The translations under genes and the position numbers were made by a program. A stretch of DNA of 53,460 nucleotides, from positions 1-53,460 of the forward strand of contig CALDSS010000024.1 in NCBI GenBank assembly GCA_937924495.1, in the 5' to 3' direction. Each line of letters starts with the position of its first letter. The stretch's first letter is position 1. This document shows, piece after piece, positions 1 through 8,264 of this stretch. Source of the DNA: an uncultured Saprospiraceae bacterium (GTDB lineage: Bacteria; Bacteroidota; Bacteroidia; Chitinophagales; Saprospiraceae). Under the pieces are notes generated by a model. It was not told the origin of the DNA, made no database searches, and saw only the letters and a list, made by a program, of their open reading frames with translations.

Positions 1-142
1 CCTAACAACATATAGTAATTTTATTAAATTAATGGCATAGCTTTTGGACTAATCATTTATCCCTCCATGCTTAAAATGATTTGTTGACAAGTTCAATATT
101 ACTTGTTTGCAAGGATTAATAATCTGCACAAAAGATTCATCT

Positions 143-2215
143 ATGAGAAAATGGAGTCTCCTCTTCACGCTAGTCCTATGCCTTTCTTACATTAGTTGTA
201 TAGATGATAATCTCAATGAAATAGACGGAATATTAGCTGAACCTGAATATGCGGTACCCATTGGTAAAGCCAGTTTCACCATCAAAGATTTCATCAATCA
301 AGATTCAATTTTCGAGGTTGGAAATGATGGATTTGTTTCCATCAAATACAGACAAGATAGCGTCCTTTCGCTAAGTGCCGCTGATTTTATGTCAGAGTTG
401 GTTGATTTATGGGACGTAAGTTATGTTGCTGAAAAAGCCATTGGAAGTGCACCAATTTCTGGAGTGGAAGAAACAGGCATGTTTTATATGCAGGCTTTGG
501 TAAATGAAATTCCAGATCCATCAGTCAAGCAATTTTTTAATGACAATGATGGGAACACGGTGCCTTTGCCACCCTTTGATCAATTGGTCAATTTTGACAT
601 TGGGATTCCTGTTTTTGATGAATTTCAAAAAATGGAAATTGAGTCTGGAAATCTAAATTTCAAAGCACTCAATACATATCCTTTCGATTTGGAGGATGTA
701 ACTTTTGAAATTTGGGATAACATCACAGGAACAATTATCGGTACGATTCAAAAAGAGTTATTGATGGCAGGTGCTATTTTTGAAGATCAGGTTTCATTGG
801 ATGGTTTAACTTTCAACAACTCCATTTTTGTAAGATTAAAACGATTCAAAAGCCCAGGTTCAACAACTCCTGTTTTGCTAAATCTGATGAATCGAATTAA
901 TGTAGAAATGACTATCACGGATTTAAAAATTAAATCTGGAGTAGTAAAAGTACCAGCTTCCATTTTTGATGAGATTCGAGATGTAGTTGATGTGCAGACC
1001 GATAATGATGTCAAATTAAAATCTGCAAAAATTCAATCAGGTAGTCTAAGTTATTCACTTAGCTCCTCGGTAGATTTACCATTGGAATTAAAATTTGAAT
1101 TACCCACGGTTTTAGAGGGTACCACCAGTTTCACCCAAACCATTATGGTCGAAAATGGAAACGAAACAGGAATAATTGATATTTCGAATCATCGTGCTGA
1201 TTTTGGTTCCGTTCAATCTCAACCCTACAATAACTTACCTGTAAAAATCTCTGCAAAAACAGCAGGTTCTAATCAGAATTTCGTCTCTTTTGATTCAGAA
1301 GATTTAGTGAAAATAGATTTTCAAATAGAGGATTTAATTATTGAGCAATTTGTTGGAAATGCAGGAACCTACACACGTGTCTTAGACTCTTCTCGACTTG
1401 ATTTTGATATTGATTTTGGATTTTTAGAACCAGAAACAGAAGCCGTTTTTTTTGAAAATCCAAAAATTGAAATATTCTATGAAAACAGTTTTGGAATTCC
1501 AATGGAGGCCGACCTTGATGTCATGGCTTTTGGACAATTTGGTGCGAACGAAGGATTGAACCCTCCTTTATTTGTTTTAGAAAAACCAAACCTTCAACAG
1601 ATTGGTCAGACCATTTCGAGTGAATTTGCAGTGGATAAATCAAATTCCAATTTAGTGGATATGATTTCTGTTTTTCCAATTTCTATGGATTACTCTGGGC
1701 AAGTGGTTGTCAATCCAACTTCAAATGGAAACATTGATAATTTCGTGACTTTAGATAGCAAAATCACTGCAGGTGTAGATGTTGATTTACCATTAAAATT
1801 TAAAGCGTCTTTGCTTGCCTTGAAAGATACACTTTCAAGTGAACCAATCCGCTCGGAAAGACCTGAAGAAATAGAATCAGTCGAATTGATTTTGGACTAT
1901 CGCAATGATCTTCCTTTCAATACGACAATTGAATTATTAAGCTATCGCGCTGGAATTGAAACTAAAATTGCTGACCCAATCAGTCTTACTGGAGCCAAGG
2001 TAGATGGGAATGGAAAGACCATCGAGCCTTACCAAGAACGTGTTTCTATCAACCTTGATAGTAAAGAAATCGAAACCATTTTGCTAAATGAAGTGATAAT
2101 TCTAAAAGTGGATTTGGCGACTCAAATGGACGGAAATTCACCAGCAAGTATTTATACAACAAATGGAATTGAGGTGGGACTTGCGGCTAAAGTAAAATTA
2201 AGAATTCAAGAATAA
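143..2215 (+). CDS. Large hypothetical lipoprotein, partner of the downstream DUF5723-type gene
   Basis: Function is not recognised. The reading frame is open from a TTG at 107, but the ATG at 143 gives a clean lipoprotein signal peptide (MRKWSLLF, then a hydrophobic run ending SYISC, Cys at about residue 20), so I choose 143. After the lipobox the protein is about 670 residues of soluble, beta-rich sequence with many Asp/Glu and aromatic residues and no membrane segments, ending in a strand-rich segment (AAKVKLRIQE). It is most likely anchored in the outer membrane or exposed at the surface. The next gene starts 21 bases downstream on the same strand and encodes an exported barrel-like protein, so the two are probably co-transcribed. 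No catalytic motif is seen. Confidence in the gene is high; there is no functional call. Confidence 0.85.
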   Translation: MRKWSLLFTLVLCLSYISCIDDNLNEIDGILAEPEYAVPIGKASFTIKDFINQDSIFEVGNDGFVSIKYRQDSVLSLSAADFMSELVDLWDVSYVAEKAIGSAPISGVEETGMFYMQALVNEIPDPSVKQFFNDNDGNTVPLPPFDQLVNFDIGIPVFDEFQKMEIESGNLNFKALNTYPFDLEDVTFEIWDNITGTIIGTIQKELLMAGAIFEDQVSLDGLTFNNSIFVRLKRFKSPGSTTPVLLNLMNRINVEMTITDLKIKSGVVKVPASIFDEIRDVVDVQTDNDVKLKSAKIQSGSLSYSLSSSVDLPLELKFELPTVLEGTTSFTQTIMVENGNETGIIDISNHRADFGSVQSQPYNNLPVKISAKTAGSNQNFVSFDSEDLVKIDFQIEDLIIEQFVGNAGTYTRVLDSSRLDFDIDFGFLEPETEAVFFENPKIEIFYENSFGIPMEADLDVMAFGQFGANEGLNPPLFVLEKPNLQQIGQTISSEFAVDKSNSNLVDMISVFPISMDYSGQVVVNPTSNGNIDNFVTLDSKITAGVDVDLPLKFKASLLALKDTLSSEPIRSERPEEIESVELILDYRNDLPFNTTIELLSYRAGIETKIADPISLTGAKVDGNGKTIEPYQERVSINLDSKEIETILLNEVIILKVDLATQMDGNSPASIYTTNGIEVGLAAKVKLRIQE

Positions 2216-2236
2216 CCCCTCCCAAATCTGACAACA

Positions 2237-3670
2237 ATGAGAAATTTTATAATTGTATTCCTTTCCCTTTTTTCAAGCCTATTGCATGCTCAAATTGACA
2301 TGGTGGCATTCGGTAGTAGAGCGGCGGTGGTCACAAATATGTATAATCCAGCTATTCCGTTGGAAGGAGAATTAAGTTTTAATCTGCCAGGACTCAATAG
2401 CTATAGTTTTACGGGTTTAACTCCATTTTCAGCTACGGAAATGGTTACAAGACAGGATGGATGGAATTATCTCGACATTGGAAAAACCATAGAAAATCTT
2501 AAAAATAAAAACGTCATTGCTTTAAAAGCTGATACCGATCCATTTTACTTTAGCACGTATTCAAAAAGTAAAAAAGGATTTATTTCTGCTGGATATGGCC
2601 ATTATGCCGAATTAACTGGTGAGTTTTCAAAAAATTTGTTGACTTATCTCGGAAATGGAAATGCTGATTTTATAGATGAAGAAGTCAATTTTGAAAACGA
2701 AAACATCGGTTTTTTACATTATCATAAAGTACATCTCGGATATGCTCGTTTTATCAATCCAAAATTGAATATTGGAGCAAGAATCAATGTCTATGGTGGT
2801 TTCAATAATTTTGAAATGAAGTCTTTTTCTGCCAAAATCTTTACGGATGGTTCGTCCTTCCCAGCTTATGCCACCGATGCTTCTGCAGTATTTGAGGGTA
2901 GAATGGGCGGTATGATTGCGCAGCAATTTGACGGTGGAGATACCTATAGTTTCTCTGGTGACCATGCAATGGGATTGGGTTATGGTGTTGGAATGGATTT
3001 AGGTTTTCAATATCAATTACGCAAAAATTTTAAAATCTCTGGTTCAGCCAAAAACATAGGAGGAGCTATTAATTGGAAAGAACAATTTGGGCGCAAAATT
3101 TCCATGACTGGAGATGGCCAAATTAGCTTTGAGGGCATTACTGCAAATTTAAATTCAGAAAATGTCAGTGCTGATGTGGATAGCCAATTTAAAGAATTAG
3201 AAGATGAATTGAAACGAGATTTCAATTTGAGCAGGGTCATGGGAAGATATAAGACACAAATTGGAAACGCTTTTTTATTTTCAGCTCATTATAAAACTAA
3301 CAATAACAAACATGAGCTCATCGGAATGTATCACGCAAGAGATAGATTCGGCTCCATGTATCAACAAGCAGGTCTGACTTATCATTTTTCTCCATTCAAA
3401 TGGATTCAATTGAGCGGAGGCTATAGTTGGATGGAGGAAGAACCCGTTAATCTTGGTGCTGGCGCTACCCTAACGCTTGGATTTTTTCAATTCAATGCCT
3501 TTACCAATCACGTTCCTGAAATTTTCAATATTGGAAATGGAGGTCAAGTTTCGGCAAGAGTGGGTGTCAATGTAGTTTGGCAATTTGCTAAAGAGGAAGA
3601 AGCGCCAAAAACTGAAATTATTGAAACACCGGTAGGTCAAAGTAGAGTCACGAAACAGTATTTCAAATAA
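2237..3670 (+). CDS. DUF5723-type exported protein, probable outer-membrane barrel
   Basis: A 477-residue protein with a cleavable signal peptide (MRNFIIVFLSLFSSLLHAQ, cleavage after AQ). The mature start has the asparagine/proline-rich pattern NMYNPAIP, followed by many amphipathic beta strands ending in aromatic residues, typical of Bacteroidota outer-membrane barrel proteins. It resembles the uncharacterised DUF5723 family in length, in the N-terminal N-P-A motif and in its repeated Gly/aromatic strands; this is recognition from memory, not a search. It lies 21 bases after the lipoprotein gene and probably shares its operon, suggesting a lipoprotein/barrel pair. No enzyme motif is visible. 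The C-terminus (about residues 450-477) is charged and probably periplasmic or disordered. Confidence 0.8.
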   Translation: MRNFIIVFLSLFSSLLHAQIDMVAFGSRAAVVTNMYNPAIPLEGELSFNLPGLNSYSFTGLTPFSATEMVTRQDGWNYLDIGKTIENLKNKNVIALKADTDPFYFSTYSKSKKGFISAGYGHYAELTGEFSKNLLTYLGNGNADFIDEEVNFENENIGFLHYHKVHLGYARFINPKLNIGARINVYGGFNNFEMKSFSAKIFTDGSSFPAYATDASAVFEGRMGGMIAQQFDGGDTYSFSGDHAMGLGYGVGMDLGFQYQLRKNFKISGSAKNIGGAINWKEQFGRKISMTGDGQISFEGITANLNSENVSADVDSQFKELEDELKRDFNLSRVMGRYKTQIGNAFLFSAHYKTNNNKHELIGMYHARDRFGSMYQQAGLTYHFSPFKWIQLSGGYSWMEEEPVNLGAGATLTLGFFQFNAFTNHVPEIFNIGNGGQVSARVGVNVVWQFAKEEEAPKTEIIETPVGQSRVTKQYFK

Positions 3671-3684
3671 CATTTCGCAAATGT

Positions 3685-3767
3685 AGGTTTACTAAACTTC
3701 GCCTTAATTAGTGATTGATATTATAATATTCATTTATGATTTCCATAAATTTAAGTTTAGTAAACCT
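3685..3767. repeat. Inverted-repeat element, copy A (15-bp arms)
   Basis: Perfect 15-bp inverted repeat: AGGTTTACTAAACTT at 3685-3699 and its complement AAGTTTAGTAAACCT at 3753-3767, 53 bases apart. Each arm is itself a near-palindrome (GTTTA-C-TAAAC). The same arms recur at 6650-6737 with similar spacing, so this is a dispersed small element rather than a gene-specific terminator. It lies just after the 2237-3670 stop codon. Confidence 0.75.
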
Positions 3768-3819
3768 TTGAAATCACTTTCTTCTTTCCAAGCGTTATTC
3801 AAATAAATTATAAGGGCAT

Positions 3820-3845
3820 AAAAAAAGGGGCTGCAAAGCAGCCCC
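3820..3845 (-). terminator. Rho-independent terminator for the 3902-4174 gene
   Basis: Perfect 8-bp GC-rich stem (GGGGCTGC / GCAGCCCC, 3827-3834 and 3838-3845) with a 3-base loop. On the minus strand it is followed by a T run (the A run at 3820-3826). Position and orientation fit termination of the small minus-strand gene ending at 3902. Confidence 0.85.
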
Positions 3846-3901
3846 TCCAAATAACAGAATTTATAATCCCATGAAAAAAACGTTCTTGAATATCTTTCGG
3901 T

Positions 3902-4174
3902 TTATTGGAATTTAAAGCCTTTAACAATTTGGCTATGATTATTGGCAGTTGCCAACATTTCTATATCTAACGAACAGTTTTCGTATTTTAGTGTATAAAT
4001 CTGATTTTCCCAGATAGTATCAGTTTTTCCTTCTCTCCTCAATGCCTGCCCTAAGTACTTTCCGGCCTCTTTTACGTTGCTCATAAATTTTTTGAAAGTA
4101 CCCAAGTTAACCTCCTTCGTAGTGTTGTTCATCAATTCGATACTCAAACCGATGTTTAATTTTTGCTTGTCCAT
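3902..4174 (-). CDS. Small hypothetical cytoplasmic protein
   Basis: A 90-residue protein with no signal peptide, membrane segment or recognised motif. It begins MDKQKLNIGLSIEL and has a central Lys-rich, probably helical part (about residues 26-50) followed by mixed strand/helix sequence. Support for a real gene is contextual: it lies between a strong minus-strand terminator at 3820-3845 and a long non-coding region, no other gene overlaps it, and its codon use is ordinary for the window. It is apparently monocistronic. The function is unknown. Confidence 0.6.
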   Translation of the reverse strand: MDKQKLNIGLSIELMNNTTKEVNLGTFKKFMSNVKEAGKYLGQALRREGKTDTIWENQIYTLKYENCSLDIEMLATANNHSQIVKGFKFQ

Positions 4175-4327
4175 GTCAGGTCGAAATAAGTGAGTTCATT
4201 TTGTTCGCTTTGTATTTAAGTACCATTAGAACAAATAAACACCCATGTTTGATAGCACCTTTTGTGCTAAATTTTTGTTAATACTTCTTAAGAAGTTGTT
4301 AGGGAGGGTAAAATTGGGAGGAGAAAA

Positions 4328-4432
4328 TTGTTCTTTGAAAATTTCGTGTCAGATGCAGTTTTATAATCCTTTAAAAGTTTTTGTGTATATCAATTTGGAA
4401 TTTTTCTGACGACGAATATTTTCAAAGAACAA
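4328..4432. repeat. Large imperfect palindrome
   Basis: TTGTTCTTTGAAAAT at 4328-4342 is matched by its exact complement at 4418-4432. Allowing two single-base gaps, the pairing continues inward (TTCGT-GTCAG against ATTCGTCGTCAG), giving a stem of roughly 25 bp around a loop of about 53 bases. No T run follows on either strand, so it is not a standard terminator. Confidence 0.65.
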
Positions 4433-4756
4433 AAATAAAGGGGAGGTGGTTTTGAAATTGTTTCTTGGAATCGTACAGCAAAGTTACTGCAAAAATCACG
4501 CCTTTGTGACATGGATAAACCCACCATGTCACATTGCTACATCCCTAAATGTTTTAATGAAACACACCTAAGGTACTGATAATCAATTAATTACGGCAAA
4601 AGTAAAAATATGTCTTTTACCTAATTTTCACAGTAACGAATACCAATTAGTAAGAGATATTATATGAAAAGTGAAATGTATCCTATCCCCATTTATTAGC
4701 TAAAAAGAGGGCTAAAAACAATTTTAATCCAAAAATGGAGTCTATTACTTACTAGG

Positions 4757-4862
4757 TTCTTAGACAAAACTTGTGATCAAGTCCGTCCAAAGTGGAAAAT
4801 TTCTTCTCTTTATAGGTCAATAAATTTTCCACTTCGATCTGACCACAAGTTTTACCTAAGAA
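4757..4862. repeat. Large imperfect palindrome upstream of the 4883 gene
   Basis: Left arm 4757-4802 and right arm 4822-4862 pair over most of their length: TTCTTAG, AAAACTTGTG and AAGTGGAAAATTT on the left all have complements in order on the right, with a few mismatches and a 5-base size difference in the middle. The element ends 20 bases before the ATG at 4883, so it would form a long hairpin in a leader transcript. Its outer end GGTTCTTAGACAAA (4755-4768) recurs inverted at 10064-10077. Confidence 0.7.
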
Positions 4863-4882
4863 GGATTTACTAAACTCCAATT

Positions 4883-5362
4883 ATGAAAAGATTGATTTTT
4901 ACCTTTCTTATCCTTTTAAACCTCCAGTTTTTATCGGCTCAGGATATGAATAATGAGAAAATGCAAGCCGTTTTCGAGTTAGTTGCCGATACTCTGGTTG
5001 GTCAAGCTGGTCAATGGCAAATGTATTTTGGGCAAATTCCAATGATGTGTATCACGGATGAATTCAACAACCGAATGCGAATTATTTCTCCTATCAAAAA
5101 AGTAGAAGAATCTACACCAGAAGAAATTATGGAATGCATGGAAGCTAATTTTCATTCTGCACTTGACGTGAAATACGCCGTCGCTGATGGGCATATTTGG
5201 TCTGCTTACATTCATCCGCTCAAGGAACTAACCAGAGAGCAGTTGTTTGATGCCATGCTCCAAGTGCGGGCAGCGAGCATAACCTTTGGAGATTCGTATT
5301 CGAGTACTGATTTGGTTTTTCCTAAATCTGAGGAGAAGAAAAGGAAGTTGTATAAAAATTAA
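4883..5362 (+). CDS. Small secreted hypothetical protein
   Basis: A 159-residue protein with an N-terminal signal peptide (MKRLIFTFLILLNLQFLSAQ), so exported to the periplasm or beyond. The mature part of about 139 residues is a compact mixed alpha/beta domain with no recognised catalytic motif; two Met-rich patches (IPMMC, IMECMEANF) stand out. The C-terminus is strongly basic (KSEEKKRKLYKN). Its stop overlaps the end of the convergent rimM gene by 4 bases. A 106-base imperfect palindrome lies directly upstream and may shape the leader RNA. I do not recognise the family. Confidence 0.75.
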   Translation: MKRLIFTFLILLNLQFLSAQDMNNEKMQAVFELVADTLVGQAGQWQMYFGQIPMMCITDEFNNRMRIISPIKKVEESTPEEIMECMEANFHSALDVKYAVADGHIWSAYIHPLKELTREQLFDAMLQVRAASITFGDSYSSTDLVFPKSEEKKRKLYKN

Positions 5363-5871
5363 AGCTCTACCAAACCTTCTGGCAAATCCATCTTTACTTC
5401 TTTTTTTTCTTTTGTGATATTGACAATCAAGTTTTCATTGAGCGGAATGAGGACTTCTCTTTTTTTAATTTTCAAAACCGCCATTTCTTGTTGGGGCATT
5501 TCTATGACGTCAATGATTTCACCGATATCTCCAACGGTTTCATCTATTATTGAAAAACCCTTCAAATAAAAATATTCCAAGTCGGAGGCTTCCTCCTGTT
5601 TCTCTGCAATGTCTTCCTTTCTTAGAAAAATCTCCTTGTTTGCATGGTCAAACGCACGCGTTCGATCATCAATGTCTTCCAACTTTAATATTGGAAATAA
5701 TTCGCCTCTAATACTTTCTACAAAAAAAGGAGTAGGCGCCCCAACTCCCAAAAAGATGACTTTCGCATTATTAAAATCATTCTCAAATTCCTCATGAATA
5801 TGAAGTTTCAATTCTCCATTCGTACCATGAGGTTTTTTCGTTTTTCCGACTTTTACTAATTCTCCTATCAT
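5359..5871 (-). CDS. rimM: Ribosome maturation factor RimM
   Basis: RimM binds 30S subunits and assists 16S rRNA 3'-domain maturation through ribosomal protein S19. At 170 residues the length is standard. The N-terminal RimM beta-barrel covers about residues 1-88 (start IGELVKVGKTKKPHGTNGELK, with the family's G-xx-G-E-L signature), followed by a PRC-barrel-like domain at about 97-166 (FYLKGFSIIDE, then GEIIDVIEMPQQEMAVLKIK and VLIPLNENLI). It begins right after the lipoprotein gene at 5872-6633, whose stop codon is adjacent to this start, so the two are probably co-transcribed. In many Bacteroidota rimM sits beside rpsP; here it does not. Confidence 0.93.
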   Translation of the reverse strand: MIGELVKVGKTKKPHGTNGELKLHIHEEFENDFNNAKVIFLGVGAPTPFFVESIRGELFPILKLEDIDDRTRAFDHANKEIFLRKEDIAEKQEEASDLEYFYLKGFSIIDETVGDIGEIIDVIEMPQQEMAVLKIKKREVLIPLNENLIVNITKEKKEVKMDLPEGLVEL

Positions 5872-6633
5872 CTAATTAAATTCCAAAATGGTCTGTTTTA
5901 TTGAAAATCCCTTTTCTGCTTTTTCTTCCCAAGCAATGGTGTTGCAATCACCTGGAACAGGTTCTTGGTTGCAATAATCAGAATCAAAAATCTGCATTTC
6001 TCGATAAACCAAGCCCACTCCTTTCGCATATTTCTCTTTGATGAATCTTCGTTCAAAAGGATTGGACTCCTGATTTTTATGAATGATTGTGATGGTTTCC
6101 AATTCAAAATTACCAATCGACTCAGTTTGATTTATATTTTGAAAAGAAGATGCTAAATCTTTATAAACTTGAATGCCTTCTCCAGCAATCATCAAAATCA
6201 CTGTTTCATCAAAAAGATTGGTTGCCACCCAATTTTTATTATCTGAAATAGAAAAAGGAAAGACCTTTAATCTCAGGTTGTTTTCATTTTGAATGGCATA
6301 TTCGGAATTGTTTTCCATCGTGTAGGCCAATTGAAAAGCCCACGGATCATCCAACCTTTGCCTCCCTTGTCGTTCTACTCGATAAACATCATTGCCTTGC
6401 AGATCTTGAAATATCTCCGTGATTTCTTCTCTGATAAAAGTAGAAGACGAGTCTCTAAAAATGCCCGAAGCAATTGGATCATAAACGACCGAATCAACTT
6501 TATACAAACGATATTTTCCCACTTCCAAAGGAAAGAAAGCCTTTCCTTCAGTTATGGAAAAATCATCCTCTTTTTCGCTACAGGCGAAAAGAAAAACGAA
6601 CACCAGAACCAATGAATAGGAAATAATTTTCAT
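5872..6633 (-). CDS. Hypothetical lipoprotein upstream of rimM
   Basis: A 253-residue protein with a lipoprotein signal peptide ending in FLFAC (Cys at about residue 18), then an acidic SEKEDD stretch of the kind linked to surface display in Bacteroidota. The mature protein is beta-rich (FFPLEVGKYRLYKVDSVVYDP) and resembles uncharacterised lipoproteins that begin with a ..PLxxGxxxxY.. segment. No enzyme motif is visible. It is immediately followed by rimM with no spacer, which suggests translational coupling; there is no obvious functional link to ribosome maturation. Three Cys near the C-terminus could form a disulfide and leave one unpaired. Confidence 0.8.
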   Translation of the reverse strand: MKIISYSLVLVFVFLFACSEKEDDFSITEGKAFFPLEVGKYRLYKVDSVVYDPIASGIFRDSSSTFIREEITEIFQDLQGNDVYRVERQGRQRLDDPWAFQLAYTMENNSEYAIQNENNLRLKVFPFSISDNKNWVATNLFDETVILMIAGEGIQVYKDLASSFQNINQTESIGNFELETITIIHKNQESNPFERRFIKEKYAKGVGLVYREMQIFDSDYCNQEPVPGDCNTIAWEEKAEKGFSIKQTILEFN

Positions 6634-6649
6634 TAGCTAAACTATATAA

Positions 6650-6737
6650 AGGTTTACTAAACTTGTTTCTTTAGAAAAATCCTTTTGCACAATTTTTAAA
6701 TTCAGTTCAATAAATTAATATGAAGTTTAGTAAACCT
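6650..6737. repeat. Inverted-repeat element, copy B (15-bp arms)
   Basis: The same perfect 15-bp arms as at 3685-3767: AGGTTTACTAAACTT at 6650-6664 and AAGTTTAGTAAACCT at 6723-6737, 58 bases apart. It lies between the start of the 5872-6633 lipoprotein gene and the end of the 6761-7015 gene. The arms are identical to copy A, but the interior appears unrelated on reading. Confidence 0.75.
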
Positions 6738-6760
6738 AAGGTTAGCCAAAACGAAGAACT

Positions 6761-7015
6761 TTAGTCAACTAAATGCTCAGAAATAGACTGGTCTTTCCCA
6801 CTTTGCAAATCAAACATCTTTTTCTGACACTTTTCACAAAGACCTAAATGGGTAACCACTTGCCTTCTTAAAGTTTCTTCTCTTTTCAATCGACCATGAA
6901 AATAATCATCCAAGACATCGTCCTCAAAGCACTGATAATTTTGATAAATCGTAATCAACTGTTTGATTACAATATATCCGATAATCGCAATAAAAATGAA
7001 TAAGACATTACTCAT
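6761..7015 (-). CDS. Small membrane-anchored protein with an H-x3-C-x2-C motif
   Basis: An 84-residue protein. Residues about 3-25 (NVLFIFIAIIGYIVIKQLITIY) form one membrane segment and the rest is a soluble tail. The tail carries H-L-G-L-C-E-K-C at about residues 56-63, matching the H-x3-C-x2-C zinc-site pattern of anti-sigma-factor zf-HC2 domains, preceded by a helical DDYFHGRLKREETL segment as in those domains. The order (membrane segment first, zinc site last) and the absence of a neighbouring sigma factor are unusual for an anti-sigma factor. It starts 3 bases after the mnmA stop, so it is very likely co-transcribed with mnmA. Function is inferred only as possible metal binding or regulation. 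Confidence 0.7.
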   Translation of the reverse strand: MSNVLFIFIAIIGYIVIKQLITIYQNYQCFEDDVLDDYFHGRLKREETLRRQVVTHLGLCEKCQKKMFDLQSGKDQSISEHLVD

Positions 7016-7018
7016 AAC

Positions 7019-8119
7019 CTAAAAACTTCCTTGAATGATTCCGCCGCCGACCACATCATCTCCTTCATAAAAAACGGCTGACTGTCCAGGCGCAACGCCT
7101 CTCACATTTGAATAAAATTCAACCTCCGCCAAATCACCTCCAATGCTATTCACTTTGGCCATCGAGCCGTTGCCTCCGCCGTACCTGATTTTAGCAACGC
7201 CTTCAAAGTCTTTAGGAATTTGAGCATATTTCATCGGATTCACTTGCCCCACCATCATTCCATTTTTTATCAAATCATCTTGACGACCGAGCACCACTTC
7301 GTTCGTATCAGGTCGAATTTCTGTGACATACATTGGCTCTCCGAAAGCAACTTTCAAGCCTTTCCGTTGGCCGATTGTATAAAATGGATAGCCATCATGT
7401 TGGCCAATCACCTCCCCTTTTACACTAAGGAAATTTCCACCCGCAACTCGTTCTTCCAACCCATCAATTCTTCTTTTCAGAAAACCACGATAATCATTAT
7501 CAGGCACGAAACAGATTTCGTAACTCTCCCCTTTTTTTGCCAAATCGGTATATCCTGCATCATGAGCGATTTTCCGAACCTCCGGTTTCGTCAATCCACC
7601 CAATGGAAAACGGCTACGATTGATGCATTCCTGACTCAAGCCCCACAAAACATAGGATTGATCTTTATTCAAATCTTTGGCTTTGGAAATAAATTTCCTA
7701 TCGTTTAGTTCATTGATTTTGGCATAATGACCAGTGGCAATGAATTCACAATCTAAGGCATCTGCTCTTTTGAGCAGCGCGCTCCATTTGATATGGGTGT
7801 TACATAAAATGCATGGATTGGGTGTTCGGCCAGCAATGTACTCATCCACAAAATTATCAATCACATAATCGCCAAATTCATCTCGAATATCAATGATAAA
7901 ATGATGAAACCCCATATCCACCGATACCATTCGAGCATCATTGATAGAGTCCAAACTACAGCAACCTGTCTCTTTTTTTGAACCTCCTGAATTGGCATAA
8001 TCCCAAGTTTTCATGGTGATTCCTACCACTTCGTAGCCTTCTTCGTGCATTAGCATGGCCGTCACGGTGGAGTCTATTCCACCGCTCATCGCTACCAATA
8101 CTTTTCCGTGTTTACTCAT
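7019..8119 (-). CDS. mnmA: tRNA-specific 2-thiouridylase MnmA
   Basis: MnmA installs sulfur at C2 of the wobble uridine (U34) of tRNA-Lys, -Glu and -Gln, using ATP to adenylate the base and a persulfide relayed to the enzyme. At 366 residues it has the normal length. The PP-loop ATP site S-G-G-I-D-S is at residues 12-17. The catalytic cysteine pair corresponds to Cys103 (in NPCILCN) and Cys203 (in YEICFVPD), equivalent to E. coli Cys102/Cys199. Conserved ATGHYA and YTIGQRKGL segments are present. The H-x3-C-x2-C protein gene follows after 3 bases. The leader (8120-8200) contains a short hairpin at 8136-8168. Confidence 0.96.
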   Translation of the reverse strand: MSKHGKVLVAMSGGIDSTVTAMLMHEEGYEVVGITMKTWDYANSGGSKKETGCCSLDSINDARMVSVDMGFHHFIIDIRDEFGDYVIDNFVDEYIAGRTPNPCILCNTHIKWSALLKRADALDCEFIATGHYAKINELNDRKFISKAKDLNKDQSYVLWGLSQECINRSRFPLGGLTKPEVRKIAHDAGYTDLAKKGESYEICFVPDNDYRGFLKRRIDGLEERVAGGNFLSVKGEVIGQHDGYPFYTIGQRKGLKVAFGEPMYVTEIRPDTNEVVLGRQDDLIKNGMMVGQVNPMKYAQIPKDFEGVAKIRYGGGNGSMAKVNSIGGDLAEVEFYSNVRGVAPGQSAVFYEGDDVVGGGIIQGSF

Positions 8120-8126
8120 ATTCTTT

Positions 8127-8168
8127 TTCTTAGACCGCTTCGCTATTAGATTTTAGATAATAGAAGCG
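8127..8168. repeat. Short imperfect hairpin in the mnmA leader
   Basis: CGCTTC..TATTA (8136-8148) pairs with TAATAGAAGCG (8158-8168) with a 2-base bulge. It is preceded by TTCTTAGAC (8127-8135), the same 9 bases that begin the palindrome at 4757. It could be a leader structure of mnmA or a remnant of the same dispersed element family; neither is certain. Confidence 0.4.
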
Positions 8169-8264
8169 AGACAATTACATTTGCAAAAGTACAAATTTCA
8201 CCTGCGTTTTGTTCCTTTTCGTAAAAATCAAATTATTCCTAATTGAAGACAATTTTCCTTTGAA

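Larger units (their letters stand above)
4175..4882. other. 708-base gene-free region with two large imperfect palindromes
   Basis: No convincing reading frame was found. The region holds two separate imperfect inverted repeats of about 105 bases each (4328-4432 and 4757-4862, listed separately). A TTTACTAAACT motif at 4867-4877 resembles the arms of the 3685 and 6650 elements. The rest is AT-rich with no recognised promoter. Confidence 0.6.

Noticed and set aside
6761-7015. Classical anti-sigma factor
   Set aside because: The motif fits but the membrane segment is at the N-terminus, and no sigma factor is adjacent.
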